DNA from: Sipunculus nudus
Taxonomy: Eukaryota > Annelida > Sipuncula > Golfingiida > Sipunculidae
Assembly (NCBI GenBank): GCA_026874595.1
Contig: CM049307.1
Coordinates: forward strand, 79,462,643-79,526,642
Direction of reading: 5' to 3'
Length of the DNA: 64,000 bases
In this document: piece after piece, positions 11,101-21,722 of the stretch
Layout of the letters: each line of letters starts with the position of its first letter
How positions within the stretch are numbered: position 1 is the stretch's first letter
Program-made: the position numbers and the translations under genes
Notes under the pieces: model-generated
Database searches by the model: none
Told to the model about the DNA's origin: nothing
What the model saw: the letters and a program-made list of their open reading frames with translations, nothing else

Positions 11101-11341
11101 GAACCTAAAATTTGGGATCAGTGTGCTTATTTTTGCAATAATGATTAGCTGAAAATAGACCAATGATTTTTCAAAATATTCTAAATAAACCTGTCAAATG
11201 AAATATAAATCCTATTTAAACAAATATATGTATGTCAATAAGTTGATTTTAAAATATTAGTCCAGTACGGATTAAACTGAGAGTGCAACACGTGGCCAGA
11301 CACGGGTGCTACAACACGAGTTACGCCCGTGTCACACAATA

Positions 11342-11979
11342 ACTCGAGAGTGTGAAACTGGTTTCGGTTCAGTGAAACCATTCACTCACTAACAGCGAAA
11401 CCGAAACTGGTTTTGGCGAAACTGCGAAACCATCTTCGGAGATGGATTCGGTTTCGGTTTCGCCAAAACCGCCCACTCGATAATAATACTGGAAAGATGG
11501 CGGAGGTGGGCCAAAGAAGTGCAATTTTGTTAATTATTTTATAAATGGAAACTGTTTATGCCTGTTAGAGTTAACTAAGCAATGATTGAGATATAAACAT
11601 TCTTTCGGAAGTGTTTTGAATTCAATAATCCCTACTATAACCATGTATAGCTAAAGATGAGCCGCACGTATCCTGTGCGTCCATGCCGTCTGACACATGC
11701 ACATGTTATAAGATGGAGAGAAACAGTCTATTTTCATCATGATTTAATATATATTTGCCAGTCACAATTAATCATGCTCTCATTTCGGTCTCAAAGTGCC
11801 AAGGCAAGGATCTCTAGCGTTTGAGAAAATTTTCATTATTAGTTTATTTAATTAATAATAAATAATTTACAATGTTATCAATATTTTCTATTAAAACCGA
11901 AACCGTCCACTTAAAATACAAGGTGAAACCATACAGAACCGGTTTTCCCGGAATCGAAACCAGTTTCGAATTTTCGAGT
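11342..11979. mobile_element. Candidate MITE or fold-back element with GAAACC-rich inverted ends
   Basis: The left end (11342-11370) and the reverse complement of the right end (11951-11979) both run ACTCGA, then GAAACTGGTTTCG, then TTC, with a few mismatches. Additional inverted GAAACCGAAAC words lie inside at 11390-11475 and 11893-11905. No coding capacity. I could not find a clear target-site duplication. Confidence 0.45.
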
Positions 11980-12120
11980 GCGCCGGTGATTTCGACAGTG
12001 GAATTGATCACCTCTTTTGGACACGAGTCACATACTTCCGCATGTCAAGGTTTATCTATGAAAATATTACACACTTAGGTGATCTGTAAACTGTATATCA
12101 AACATTGACGTCGAATGGTT

Positions 12121-12174
12121 GGTTGGTTGGTTTGGGGGGGGGGGGGGTTTATATACCTGAGTATATTTATAGAA

Positions 12175-12225
<51 letters not shown>
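12121..12225. repeat. (GGTT)n, poly-G and (TA)n tracts
   Basis: Simple sequence: GGTT repeats and a G-run of about 14 at 12121-12147, and (TA)n at 12179-12225. Open frames encoding Ile-Tyr runs here are artefacts. Confidence 0.9.
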
Positions 12226-12226
<1 letters not shown>

Positions 12227-12593
12227 CTAGAGCTAATTCAGCATTCGAAAATACACCAAGCGCCATTTAAGACAATAGAATTTTTAGGTTAAAACAGTAC
12301 TTTTCCATTATAAATACTTGGTATTAAAATGAAATGAAATAGAAAGGGGTCTTTTCACAAACATGAACAAAATTAATAAAAAAATTCCTGAAGACCGATT
12401 GTTTAAGCGTAGTCTAAACGTGACTAAAAAGCGAATTTACACTTTATATGTTACCCTACCCCCGAGTAAACAGTTAGGGTGAAGTTGGTATATCCCCCCC
12501 CCCCCTACTTTTTGACGCCCATGAATTAACAGAAAATACATAACATCTATATTTTGATATAAGTTATAAAATATCTTTCAAGGATAAGGCTGA

Positions 12594-12726
12594 ATGGATT
12601 GTTATTTGCCAGACAGAAATTTACAGAAGCTTCGTAATTCAAAATTTACTGATCTCGATTTAATGACCGTTTCACGTGTTATTCAATTCTGCGATCCACA
12701 CCATATATATAACTGCATTTTGACAG
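12594..12726 (+). CDS. Possible small first coding exon, unrecognised
   Basis: ATG 12594 follows an upstream in-phase TGA. The frame runs 44 codons to a good donor (TTGACAG then GTATGT at 12727). The product is mixed polar and hydrophobic with three Cys and no recognised domain. No following exon is identified. Chance is a real possibility for an exon this short. Confidence 0.2.
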
Positions 12727-12929
12727 GTATGTGTAGTGATAGTGATGAGCGGCCTTGCTTTCATCGACAGACTGTTTTCTCCTAGAGAACAGGCTAATGG
12801 GGCAAAAAGCGCCGAGATTAGATCTTTACACGAAGGTCCGGTCGACCAAGCCAAGCGCGCCATAACCAAATTGTCTCAAGAACATTTTAATATCATACAA
12901 TTAGCATTTTCATATAAAACATGTATATA

Positions 12930-13649
12930 AGAAAATAATTGATTTTTTGTTTAAGTTATTTCATACAAGATATATTCATATAGGTATTAAATTTGATGGC
13001 AATATATGTACAGAATGGCTTCTTCTTCTGAAAAGTCCGCAAGCACTAATTCCCCCCCCCCCCCCCTTCCCAGGCTCAGTTCTACCAAAGTTCCGGAAAA
13101 ATATTGATACATTCGATCCTCATTATAAGATGCATGGCGAAAGGGATATATGTTGGAATAATTGAGATTTTCAATTTTTCTTAATCAGTGACCAAAGTGT
13201 GAGAAAGAACGAACAAACGTCAAACATACAAGTGGCGCCACAATATGCGTTTTACTGCGCTTGGTATAACATACCCACTTTCGTGAGAATACGACCACCC
13301 ACTCCTGAGAAAAGCTGCTAATAAAACAGACAACTATACCGATAGAGGGCGCACTAACGCCGCGCCATGGATATCACTGATTATGAGTTTAAAGTGAACT
13401 ACATTTATTTCTCAATTGGGGAATAAAATTGTGCTTAGGGTATCTTTTTGTGTACCTGATTTCTTATAGAATAGAATGAAATTATTCATCAAAAGGCCAT
13501 TGTGTACCTGACATTTACGCCAAGGACGGACCTGTCTTAGTAATACAGGAAGGGAGCAGATAAGTCCAGGCTGGTTGATCATAAAAAATTATGAAGGCAG
13601 TATTTTTAAAAGAAAGAAAAGAGCTCCACATTTCCGGGAAGGGGGGGGG
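12930..13649. other. No gene; two homopolymer runs
   Basis: C-run at about 13052-13065 and G-run at about 13640-13650. No exon or family match seen. Confidence 0.5.
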
Positions 13650-13960
13650 GGTACAAGACGATATCTAGCGGTTGAAACTTAAATATCAAGTTACCGTTCC
13701 ATGTCAGCAGGAATATGTATACTCGTTGTGAGCTTCGAAACTCTTCTAGCTTATACACTGATTTATGAAGAAACTGTTAAGCTGATTGGTTAAACCTTTA
13801 CAAGAATTATTCTTCATATTAAGAATTATTAAGGGTTCTGCCAGTTTTATAAGAATAGATTGGGTAAATACGATAGACGATATCTAGCGGTCGAAACTTA
13901 AATATCAAGTACCGTTCCATGTCAGCAGGAATTTGCATACAAGTTGTGAGCTTTTGTTCT
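13650..13960. repeat. Local tandem duplication of about 215 bp
   Basis: 'gatatctagcgg(t)(t/c)gaaacttaaatatcaag' occurs at about 13658 and 13878, each followed by 'ccgttccatgtcagcagga'. Between them lies a copy of the 'cttctagcttatacactg...gggttctgccagttttataag' unit that recurs at 14500 and, inverted, near 60600-60730. Confidence 0.75.
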
Positions 13961-14159
13961 GCTCCCAAACCCATCTTTTTAGCGAACCTGTGAGCTTATG
14001 CGATGGCGCAGCGTCGTCCGTCAGCCGTCCGCCGTCCAGGGCTGGCTTTCCGCCGTCCATGGTTGTAAGTCGGAAACCCTCGGTGCTAGCAGTTCCAAAT
14101 TACATGTAAGAATTGGTCACATGTGAAACTTGGTGCCCATGAGCTTATTATTGGGTAAC

Positions 14160-14780
14160 TGCATTAATTTAGATATTATAAAGAAAAAGCTTAAAAACCT
14201 TTAAAAACCTTCTTCTCTGAAACTGTCCAGCCAAATTGTCCAATATTTCACAGAAATGATCCCTGGAACTATCTCTCTCAAGTTTGTTCGAATGGTTCTA
14301 GTTCGGAGATTTTTGGCCGAGTTACAGGAGGTTGAACTTAGTCATCTGTCCAAAAGGCACACTAAAATTAAAATCTCAGAAACGGCTAGAGCTATAATCA
14401 CCAAATTTTATACCAATGTTGGTCACATATCTGATTTTGAGGTATTGTTGGCGCCACCTACATTGATGTGTTTTTACAAGCGAAAATGTAATTTTACATT
14501 CTTCTAGCTTATACACTGATTTATGATGAAACTGTTTAGCTGATTGGTTTAAACTTTACAAGAATTATTCTTCTTATTTAGAATTATTAAGGGTTCTGCC
14601 AGTTTTATAAGAAAAGATTGGGTAAATACAGTTTTAAAAAAGCATTGTAGCCAATTGAAAAAGGTTTTCTGTATTTGAAACAGATTTGACAATATGCTGA
14701 GTTTAAGCAGCCAAGTCAAGAGGTCACTCAGTACAAACAGGTGGGGTCCAGACATCACCATAGCAACTGACCTGGCTCGG
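14160..14780 (-). repeat. Composite dispersed repeat, inverted relative to 56.1-56.4 and 60.2-60.7 kb
   Basis: 14160-14500 is the reverse complement of the unit at about 56080-56400 (the GGCGCCACCTAC and 'gaacttag...actt' blocks). 14500-14780 is the reverse complement of about 60440-60730 (the 'gcagaaccct', 'caattggctac' and 'aggtcactc' blocks). A G-run at 14779-14794 ends it. Confidence 0.75.
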
Positions 14781-15029
14781 GGGGGGGGGGGGGGTCTAGA
14801 CAATGTGTCTGGACGTCTAGACACAGCGTCTTGACGTCTGGACACAATGTTTAGATGAAAAATTCCCAGATTATTGGAACTATACCTTTCAACTGTTTGA
14901 AAATCTTGGTTTGCATTTTAAGCGACTCGGGTTTTTCATCAGGTCACATGTGAACTGCTGCACCCTCATTTTTTGTTGACCCTATGGCCTTTCCTTGCTG
15001 CCCAGCGTCCATTTGTGTGTCTGTTTCCG

Positions 15030-15600
15030 CACATAAACCCGCATATCTCGGGAACAGTTTGACCGATCAGGCTAAAAATTTTGCACAAATGTAGCCCTTT
15101 GATAGCTTTATAACATACACTAAAACTGGTGGCGCCACCTGCAACCATTTTTGCACAGTGTCCATCTGTTCATCTGCCTTGGAATAATATCACTCATATC
15201 TCAGCAGTGGTTTGACTTATGCACCTGAAATTTTGCAGGTTTATACATTCTGGAAAACTTTCTCGATTTTATGACAGGTGGCGCCACCTACATTCAGGTT
15301 TACTCTGCAGACATCCAAGCTCATATCTCGGGAACCGCTTGACCGATTGGGCCAAAATTTTGCATGTGTATAGATTTCACATAGCTCTTCATCATAGGCA
15401 AAACTGGTGGCGCCAGCTGACACCACTTATGCACAGCGTCCATCTGTTCATCTGCCTTGGGATAAAATCACTCATATCTTAGCAGTGGTTTGATTAATCC
15501 ACCTGAAATTTTGCAGGTTTATACATCCTGGACAAGTTTCTCGATTTTATGACAGGTGGCACCACCTACATTCACGTTTAAGCTGCAGACACCCATGCTA
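15030..15600. repeat. About 280-bp tandem repeat, two units, with GGTGGCGCCACC palindromes
   Basis: 'catatctcgggaac' recurs at about 15043 and 15329, and 'tccatctgttcatctgcctt' at 15161 and 15439 (period 278-286). Each unit carries one or two copies of the perfect palindrome GGTGGCGCCACC or a one-base variant (about 15129, 15281, 15408, 15556). Confidence 0.85.
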
Positions 15601-15719
15601 ATATACAACACACCTCCCTCTATTCCCCTTGCCACTTAATCCATGCCTTACTTCACCCGTCCCACTCTGATTTCTGCGGATACACATATTCGCTTGTCGA
15701 CTACCCATATTCTAGTTTT

Positions 15720-15905
15720 AAAATGTCCTAGTCTGCAACTAGCAGGTCCGAAATGTCCATTTTGCTGAAATCATAATGATTTAGGTAGATATGCAGGACT
15801 TAAAAGGATTAATATTAAATTTTAAAAATAAACCTCCATTCAAACTCCCTTACTTTGCATAGGTTCGCATTAGGCCTGTAGGCCTTGTTTTAAAAAAGGA
15901 AAATA
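15720..15905 (-). repeat. Dispersed repeat, inverted copy of about 59935-60110
   Basis: The reverse complement matches the block containing 'cctaatgcgaacctg', 'aatggaggtttattt' and 'tcctgcatatctacc' near 59940-60040. Confidence 0.75.
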
Positions 15906-16812
15906 ACGCCAAAAATTACCCGAATTATCAATATTGATTTTTTATTAATTATTAATTTATTATTTAATTAAATTTATTTCACTTTCTTAGGTCTTGGGTT
16001 GATTCCATTTTTATATCAATTAGAAATAATCCTTAATGTATGATTATTATTCTGTTAAATACATATACTTTTAAATGATGTGGGAACTTTGTTATGTTGT
16101 AAAATGTGATGGTGATCATGAAATGTCAAGACACGTGAAAATCACTGGGTAATGTGACGTTTGCCGAAATCTCATGTGGCATCTTACGTAATAATATTTT
16201 ATTTTGTAAATCGTGATAATCTTATAAAATATGGTGGAGATAATCTTTTTTATATGATGTTTGAATCTGACGTATTACCCCAAGCAAATTAAAAGTTTGT
16301 GTCATATGAGCGATAAATACGTCATCTTGAAGACTGAAGAGGGTAAACACTAAAACCATGGAACTCGAAGGATCTTGCTCAAAGTCCAGACACGGTGTCT
16401 ACTATTCTGTCAGTTATACAACGATCCATGCTTTATAGCACTCCGGATTTAAAACTTTTCTCGGCGTGACTGGTGAATTTCTTGTGGAAGGATCGGCAGT
16501 GACCAAACGTGATAAAAAATACATCATTATGAGACAGAGCAGTAAGATTTAAATTTGGAATTTTGATCTGAGCTCGAATCCAGCCAAACCTGTCCCATTT
16601 TCCGTATAAACACTCTAGAATATGTCAATTCGCCCCTTAGTTTAAATACTTTAAATACATTAAATAATTTAGGAATTTTTAGATTTTTCTCTTCTTTTTG
16701 GGGTGGGGGCAAACAATGTACTTGTAAATTTCCATGGGCTTATATGTCGATAAGACTTTTTAATGATGACATCGTCATCATGGAAATTGAGTGCAATGTG
16801 AGATCAATGAAA
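15906..16812. other. No feature recognised
   Basis: AT-rich with frequent stops; no exon or repeat supported. Confidence 0.4.
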
Positions 16813-17070
16813 TGACGTCATAATACGATCCTGTTGGTTCCAGCCGGGAGAGAATCACTTTAAATTATTGTAACCATTATTGTAACCATTCAGAGAAACC
16901 TATCTTTTTGAATTACTGAACGCCGTCACAGTGTTGTATTTAGGTCTCAGACTTTACTTTTTTGAGTGTAAGGAGCTGGGCGGGCGGAGGGTCTCAGATA
17001 AGTTTCCTCCATGACGTCACAGTTCGGCACTCACCACAAGTCAATCAGGGACTGCACGGTACAGTGTTGT
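16813..17070 (+). promoter_or_regulatory. Promoter-like cluster: two CRE palindromes and a GC box
   Basis: Perfect CRE sites TGACGTCA lie at 16813-16820 and 17012-17019, 199 bp apart. A GC box GGGCGGGCGG lies at 16978-16987 in a locally GC-rich patch. A donor-like GTAAGT follows at about 17067, as if a short non-coding first exon were spliced. The direction and the gene served are unknown. All of this is motif-level evidence. Confidence 0.3.
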
Positions 17071-17789
17071 AAGTTTGTCATATCATACTTTTTAATTTGC
17101 CAAATTTCTAATTTTTGAAATTTTGTAGAAGGAGGGTAAATGTAGGCATTTTCCTATTTCGTTGTTTGTCGTTTGTTGTCAAACAAATACAACATATTCA
17201 ATACATTTAAATGAATTAATGTGATATGATGGACAGTGGGTAGATTAAATTATGGGGAAGATCTTGACGTCGGTGCAGGCGTTAGTGGGGGTTTGCGCTC
17301 TGTGTTTTCTCATGAAGATTAAGCTATTTTAATTTCTGGGGTACTTTTCATTCCGCAAAATCTTCCATAAGTCTTTCAAAGGGAGTTTCACAAACAGTAT
17401 TAAGATTAACAAAAAAAAGGTCTTACATTTAATACTTTATTGATGCATTTTAAATGAATTTGTGGAACAACATAAGATATAGTGCATATCATAAATGAGC
17501 ATGCGCAGGGTAGCGCATGCATGTTTAGCTAATCAAGAGAGAAAAATAGTTATATTTATGTGTGAGTAAAATTTTTGATTCCACATTTTATTCAGACAGG
17601 TATTTAGTAACAAACAACTGGTGAAATTCACCTTTTTTGTCATCTCTCATCTCACATCTCTGGTCCACAGAGTAAGTTGTATTACTAAATTACCAAATAA
17701 ATAATGAACAACAAAAAACTGCATGCCTGTTGTTTAAAGACAAATGTTTGTGTAAATTTAATTGAATTTTTAAGACTTAACATGCATTG

Positions 17790-17792
<3 letters not shown>
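17071..17792. other. No feature recognised
   Basis: AT-rich intergenic or intronic sequence with no supported exon. Confidence 0.4.

Positions 17793-17856
<64 letters not shown>
17793..17856. repeat. (TA)32 microsatellite
   Basis: Uninterrupted TA dinucleotides. Open frames on both strands reading Ile-Tyr through it are not genes. Confidence 0.98.
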
Positions 17857-17857
<1 letters not shown>

Positions 17858-17859
17858 TG

Positions 17860-18818
17860 TTTGAATTTACTTTGGGATACTTTGAACAAGTATTTATAAA
17901 TTTCAATAATATTATTCTTGATAATATGGTACACCGAATTCACAATACAGCCAGATTTCACAATAACAATATAAGTAAAAAAATGTTTACAGTCCAGGGA
18001 CGGATAAACCCTATTTTTCATCTTAATTCCCGTAAAATAGAACAATACACGCTCATGCCTAATATACCGATATAAAGGGAAAAATGTCCGTGGCTGTATT
18101 GTAACAGCTTACACAATCATCTTATACCTTTCTACACCATCACAGGGGCACATCCTCCCACAAACTCTCCTGACCCGCCCCCACCCCCACCCCCACCCCG
18201 CTCCATATTTTAAAGTGCACACTAGAGGAAAGCATGAGTCAATGTTGCAGAGGTAAGGATATGTTATCCACAAACATGGCACATGTACAAGCAATATACA
18301 TCTTTTACAACAGGATATCATGATAAACCAACAAACATGTATATATATATTTTTTTTACAAACAGTATAATTACATGCAACAGGGATTAACAACATGCAC
18401 GATTCACTATTATTAAGTAAAATAGTAACCTTGCATATGTAAAACAATATTTGTGAGACTTAAGTAAGCTTCTGCAAACACCCATATAGAAGGGAAATTA
18501 GTGCTATGCCCTTTTTCAATGAAACAAGCTGATATTGGTTTTATTTATTTCACCTTGGTTCCATAATGTATATACACACACTAAGACTTTTTGTTTTGCT
18601 TGTTACAAATACTGGATCTAGTAACCAAGGCTTATTCTAGCTTTCAAAACTTGGGGCCTTGTTTTTGTTTCAAAGAGTTATTATTTTTCTACGGATTAAC
18701 AACACAAGGGGCTACTTTTATGTAAAAACAAAGATAAGTGAAGGGAGAAGGAAGAAACAACAAGGCCCCTTGAAATCACTAGAATAATACCTGGAAACGT
18801 TTGATTATTAGTTAAAAA
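17860..18818. other. No feature recognised
   Basis: Contains a C-rich CCCCCAC-type tract near 18179-18200 but no convincing exon. Confidence 0.4.
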
Positions 18819-19038
18819 CTACCCGAGAGATACTTCGCAAAGCGGGAAGTTGTTCAAGTCACAGTCACCATTACTCCAGAGGCTGACCGTTGTATCTCGG
18901 TACATATATAAACAGTTCAGCGCATTGCTAGCCGTCACCTCGTAAAAATTCAGCAGAGTGTCGTTAACCGGGGCTCCGGTTGATTCCCTCCTCCACACGC
19001 CTTCTACATCTTCGTCGGTAGCGGAACTCCAAAACCCT
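18819..19038 (-). CDS. C-type-lectin-like domain, C-terminal exon
   Basis: On the minus strand an acceptor (tatcttcag, just above 19038) opens a 72-codon exon that ends at TAG 18819-18821. The translation has the C-terminal half of a CTLD: an aromatic start followed by ATDEDVEGVW (the 'WIGL-D--EG-W' core), then Cys in NCLYMY, then LWSNGDC and FPLCEV, which supply the conserved Cys trio and an Asn-containing strand resembling the WND motif. The EPN/QPD sugar-specificity loop is not evident, so calcium-dependent sugar binding cannot be claimed. Such proteins are usually secreted or membrane recognition proteins, and the family is expanded in bivalves. The upstream exons with the N-terminal half were not found; a 3-kb transposon lies just upstream on this strand. 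Confidence 0.65.
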
Positions 19039-19962
19039 GAAGATACCAAGAGATCGGTTGTATTGAGAATTATTTATAAGCAGTTGAGTCGAGGGTTGAG
19101 GGGGCGCTCACCATTGGTAGAAACGAATGAAGTGGAGGTAATATTTATCATGAACTTTTGTCGAAGTTTTCTTTTTGGAAGGGGTTGGGGGATGGACGAC
19201 AGAGTTGAAACTGGGGGAGTAGTGTATTTCATATGTTTTGTACATGATCATCTCGTACTGAATGTAAACACCAGGTAACAGACAGTGACAACAGCAACTT
19301 GTAAGAGAAGTCAGTGTAAAATAACATCACTTGAAACTGACACGGGAGCCCTAGATTTCCGCGTGCCTGGATGTTGTTTATTTCACAGCGGCATGATTAA
19401 GACAAGTTGTCGCTTTCTGTTATGATGAGTTGTGTTTGTAACGTTATTAGCCCCATTTACACACGTTTTTCTGAAGCGCTCTACATCGTTTAGCGCGCCC
19501 AAAACGCGCCAGATTTCAAGGATTTTCGGTCTGGAGCGCGCTACATTTTGACCACCAGTTTGAGTCGGTTCCACATTCTGGCGCGCGCCAGACGCTTCTG
19601 GCGCGGCTTACATTTGTGCTTCAAACGTGTGTAAACAGAAGTGGAGCGCGCTACCTATACAGCGCGCCCCAGCAAGACTCGGCAGTCATGTGACTAAGAT
19701 TTAGCTATGCGCGCAAGGGGAAATCCAATCTAGAACGCGTTAGATCTGTAGATTGCAGTGTTTATCTGCGTGTAAACGCAATGCAGATTCTAGGCCGGGC
19801 CAAGTGCAATGCGGTTCAACTTGACAGGGTAGCGCACCCTGCATGATCACACTGTAAATCCCCTTGTGTTACAGGGTAACACAAGATCTTGTGTTAAAGA
19901 CATATAACACAAGTTTGTGTTGTGTTAACACAAACTTGTATTAATTATAGGTCATTGAGTGA

Positions 19963-21022
19963 ATGACACAAGGCCTTGTGATGTTTAAGCACAAGGCCTT
20001 GTGTAAATTGCGTAGTCATAATAGACCCGTTCGGGCCTTCCCGATTCATCCGTATCATTATTATAAACTGAAACGATTCCGTCAAGCGGTTAGTCAAAAT
20101 CACGGTCGATTAAGTTATTCGCCATTAGAGGTAGGAATGACGAACTCGACTACTGGACGAGCGGAGTTAGTCCGAGGGGCTTATTTGACCTTAGCACACG
20201 GGTCGCCAATGAAGCGCGCAAACTTTTTTTTGTCAGGACTACCACCTATACTACTGTGCTGTCCAGCCACGCGATGTTTACTGTCACAGCCTTGCTTCAG
20301 AAAGGATTTCGCATCTGTTTTGCAAGCTGAAATCAAGCTTTGTTCTTCTGATTTTGTGAGTATATTATATGTCATTGTGGATACCATTGCATGAGTTTAG
20401 AGATTTTTCTTCTAAAAAGTAAAAATTATTTAATTGAGCAACATAATTTTAGTCTTACGTGCCGATATCCTCTCAATATCGCTCAGATGGCACATAAGAT
20501 GTATATTATGCAGTAAACGCGTACGTATATTTTATACGTATACAATTATTTCAATGTTCCCCGAAACCATTCCTAAAAATTTGAATTATAATTAGAAGAT
20601 TTTTTTACAGATGCCAGAGCTTATGCCGTTCGATCTGCTAGGAACACAGCATCTTCTTGGAGAAAAAAAACTGACTCTATATTTAAGAAGGTAAGTCATC
20701 AGGTATGAAGACTATAATATCACTAGATTTTTCTTATAACTATGTATAAGCAGACATCAATGTTATTAACCTAGCGTTTTTTGATTTCGAGGTGATATAT
20801 GATCAACAGAAAAAAGACATCTGAATGATTATAGCCATAACAGTATATATTTACTTACAGATCGATTTTTTCTCATTGTTTTATACATTGGATAATATAT
20901 ATTGTTATTTAAACTCCCTCTAAAAACATTTACAAATAGTATCTGTCACTGTTATTCATTAACTGATACTTCATTATACATACATATGAAGACTATTATT
21001 ATTATTATTATTATTATTATTA

Positions 21023-21075
<53 letters not shown>

Positions 21076-21257
21076 AATAATCATGAAAACAAAACATATT
21101 AATATAGAAATTTCCTTTCTTTCGTTTATGGTTTAGGAGGAGGGTGCAGAGGAGACTGAAGTGTGCATCAAGTAAGAAGGTGATATGCGGGTTGCAGAGT
21201 GTGCAGACAGAAACATACAAGCCAAGAACTGTAAACAACAGGAAACAAGTTATTTAA
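19963..21257 (+). CDS. Candidate three-exon gene inside the nested element, unrecognised
   Basis: Three segments join in frame through canonical signals: 19963-20355 (then GTGAGT), 20611-20690 (after ttttttacag, then GTAAGT) and 21137-21257 (after ggtttag, ending TAA). Together they give 594 nt, or 197 codons plus stop. The first exon is Arg/Ser/Leu-rich with a Cys-rich stretch; the last is strongly basic (RRRVQRRLK). No transposase catalytic motif is seen. The start is uncertain because the first ATG lies in the subterminal repeats. It could be a captured host gene fragment, an element protein, or coincidence. A (ATT)n tract sits in intron 2. Confidence 0.3.
20994..21072. repeat. (ATT)n microsatellite
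   Basis: About 26 ATT units with a single interruption (ATC). Confidence 0.98.
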
Positions 21258-21668
21258 TGATGACACTGTAAAATTTCACTTCGATCCATTCTGGGTGGAC
21301 ATTCATACCTAAATCTTATTGATAAATACCTAGTTTCTGGTGAAAAGCATGTTGATATACATGTATTTATCCATTTAATGAGATCGATAATTTCTTTTAT
21401 TTTCTTTGAACTGCAGATTAAATGGTTACCTAGACACTGATAAATAGCAGCGTAATTTGCATTAGAACAACAAGTAGTACTTTCACTTACATTTTCATTT
21501 GCAAACAAATCCTAAAATACCAAACTGAAACTGGTTTTCTTCCATGCTATAACTTTAGAAGTTACTATTCAGCCACCGATTTTATTTTGTTTACTGAACA
21601 TATCAGCAACAGGACATATTGATACATGCACCTGTAGACAATTACGTGACCTATATCATGTCTTGTTT

Positions 21669-21675
21669 ATATATA

Positions 21676-21721
<46 letters not shown>
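21669..21721. repeat. (TA)n microsatellite
   Basis: TA dinucleotides with one early ATTT interruption. Confidence 0.95.

Positions 21722-21722
<1 letters not shown>

Noticed and set aside
17704-18075. 123-codon frame with a long Ile-Tyr run
   Set aside because: It is created by the (TA)n tract at 17793-17856; open frames exist on both strands there and none has gene-like flanks.
20902-21102. Frame with a poly-Ile run
   Set aside because: Translation of the (ATT)n microsatellite.
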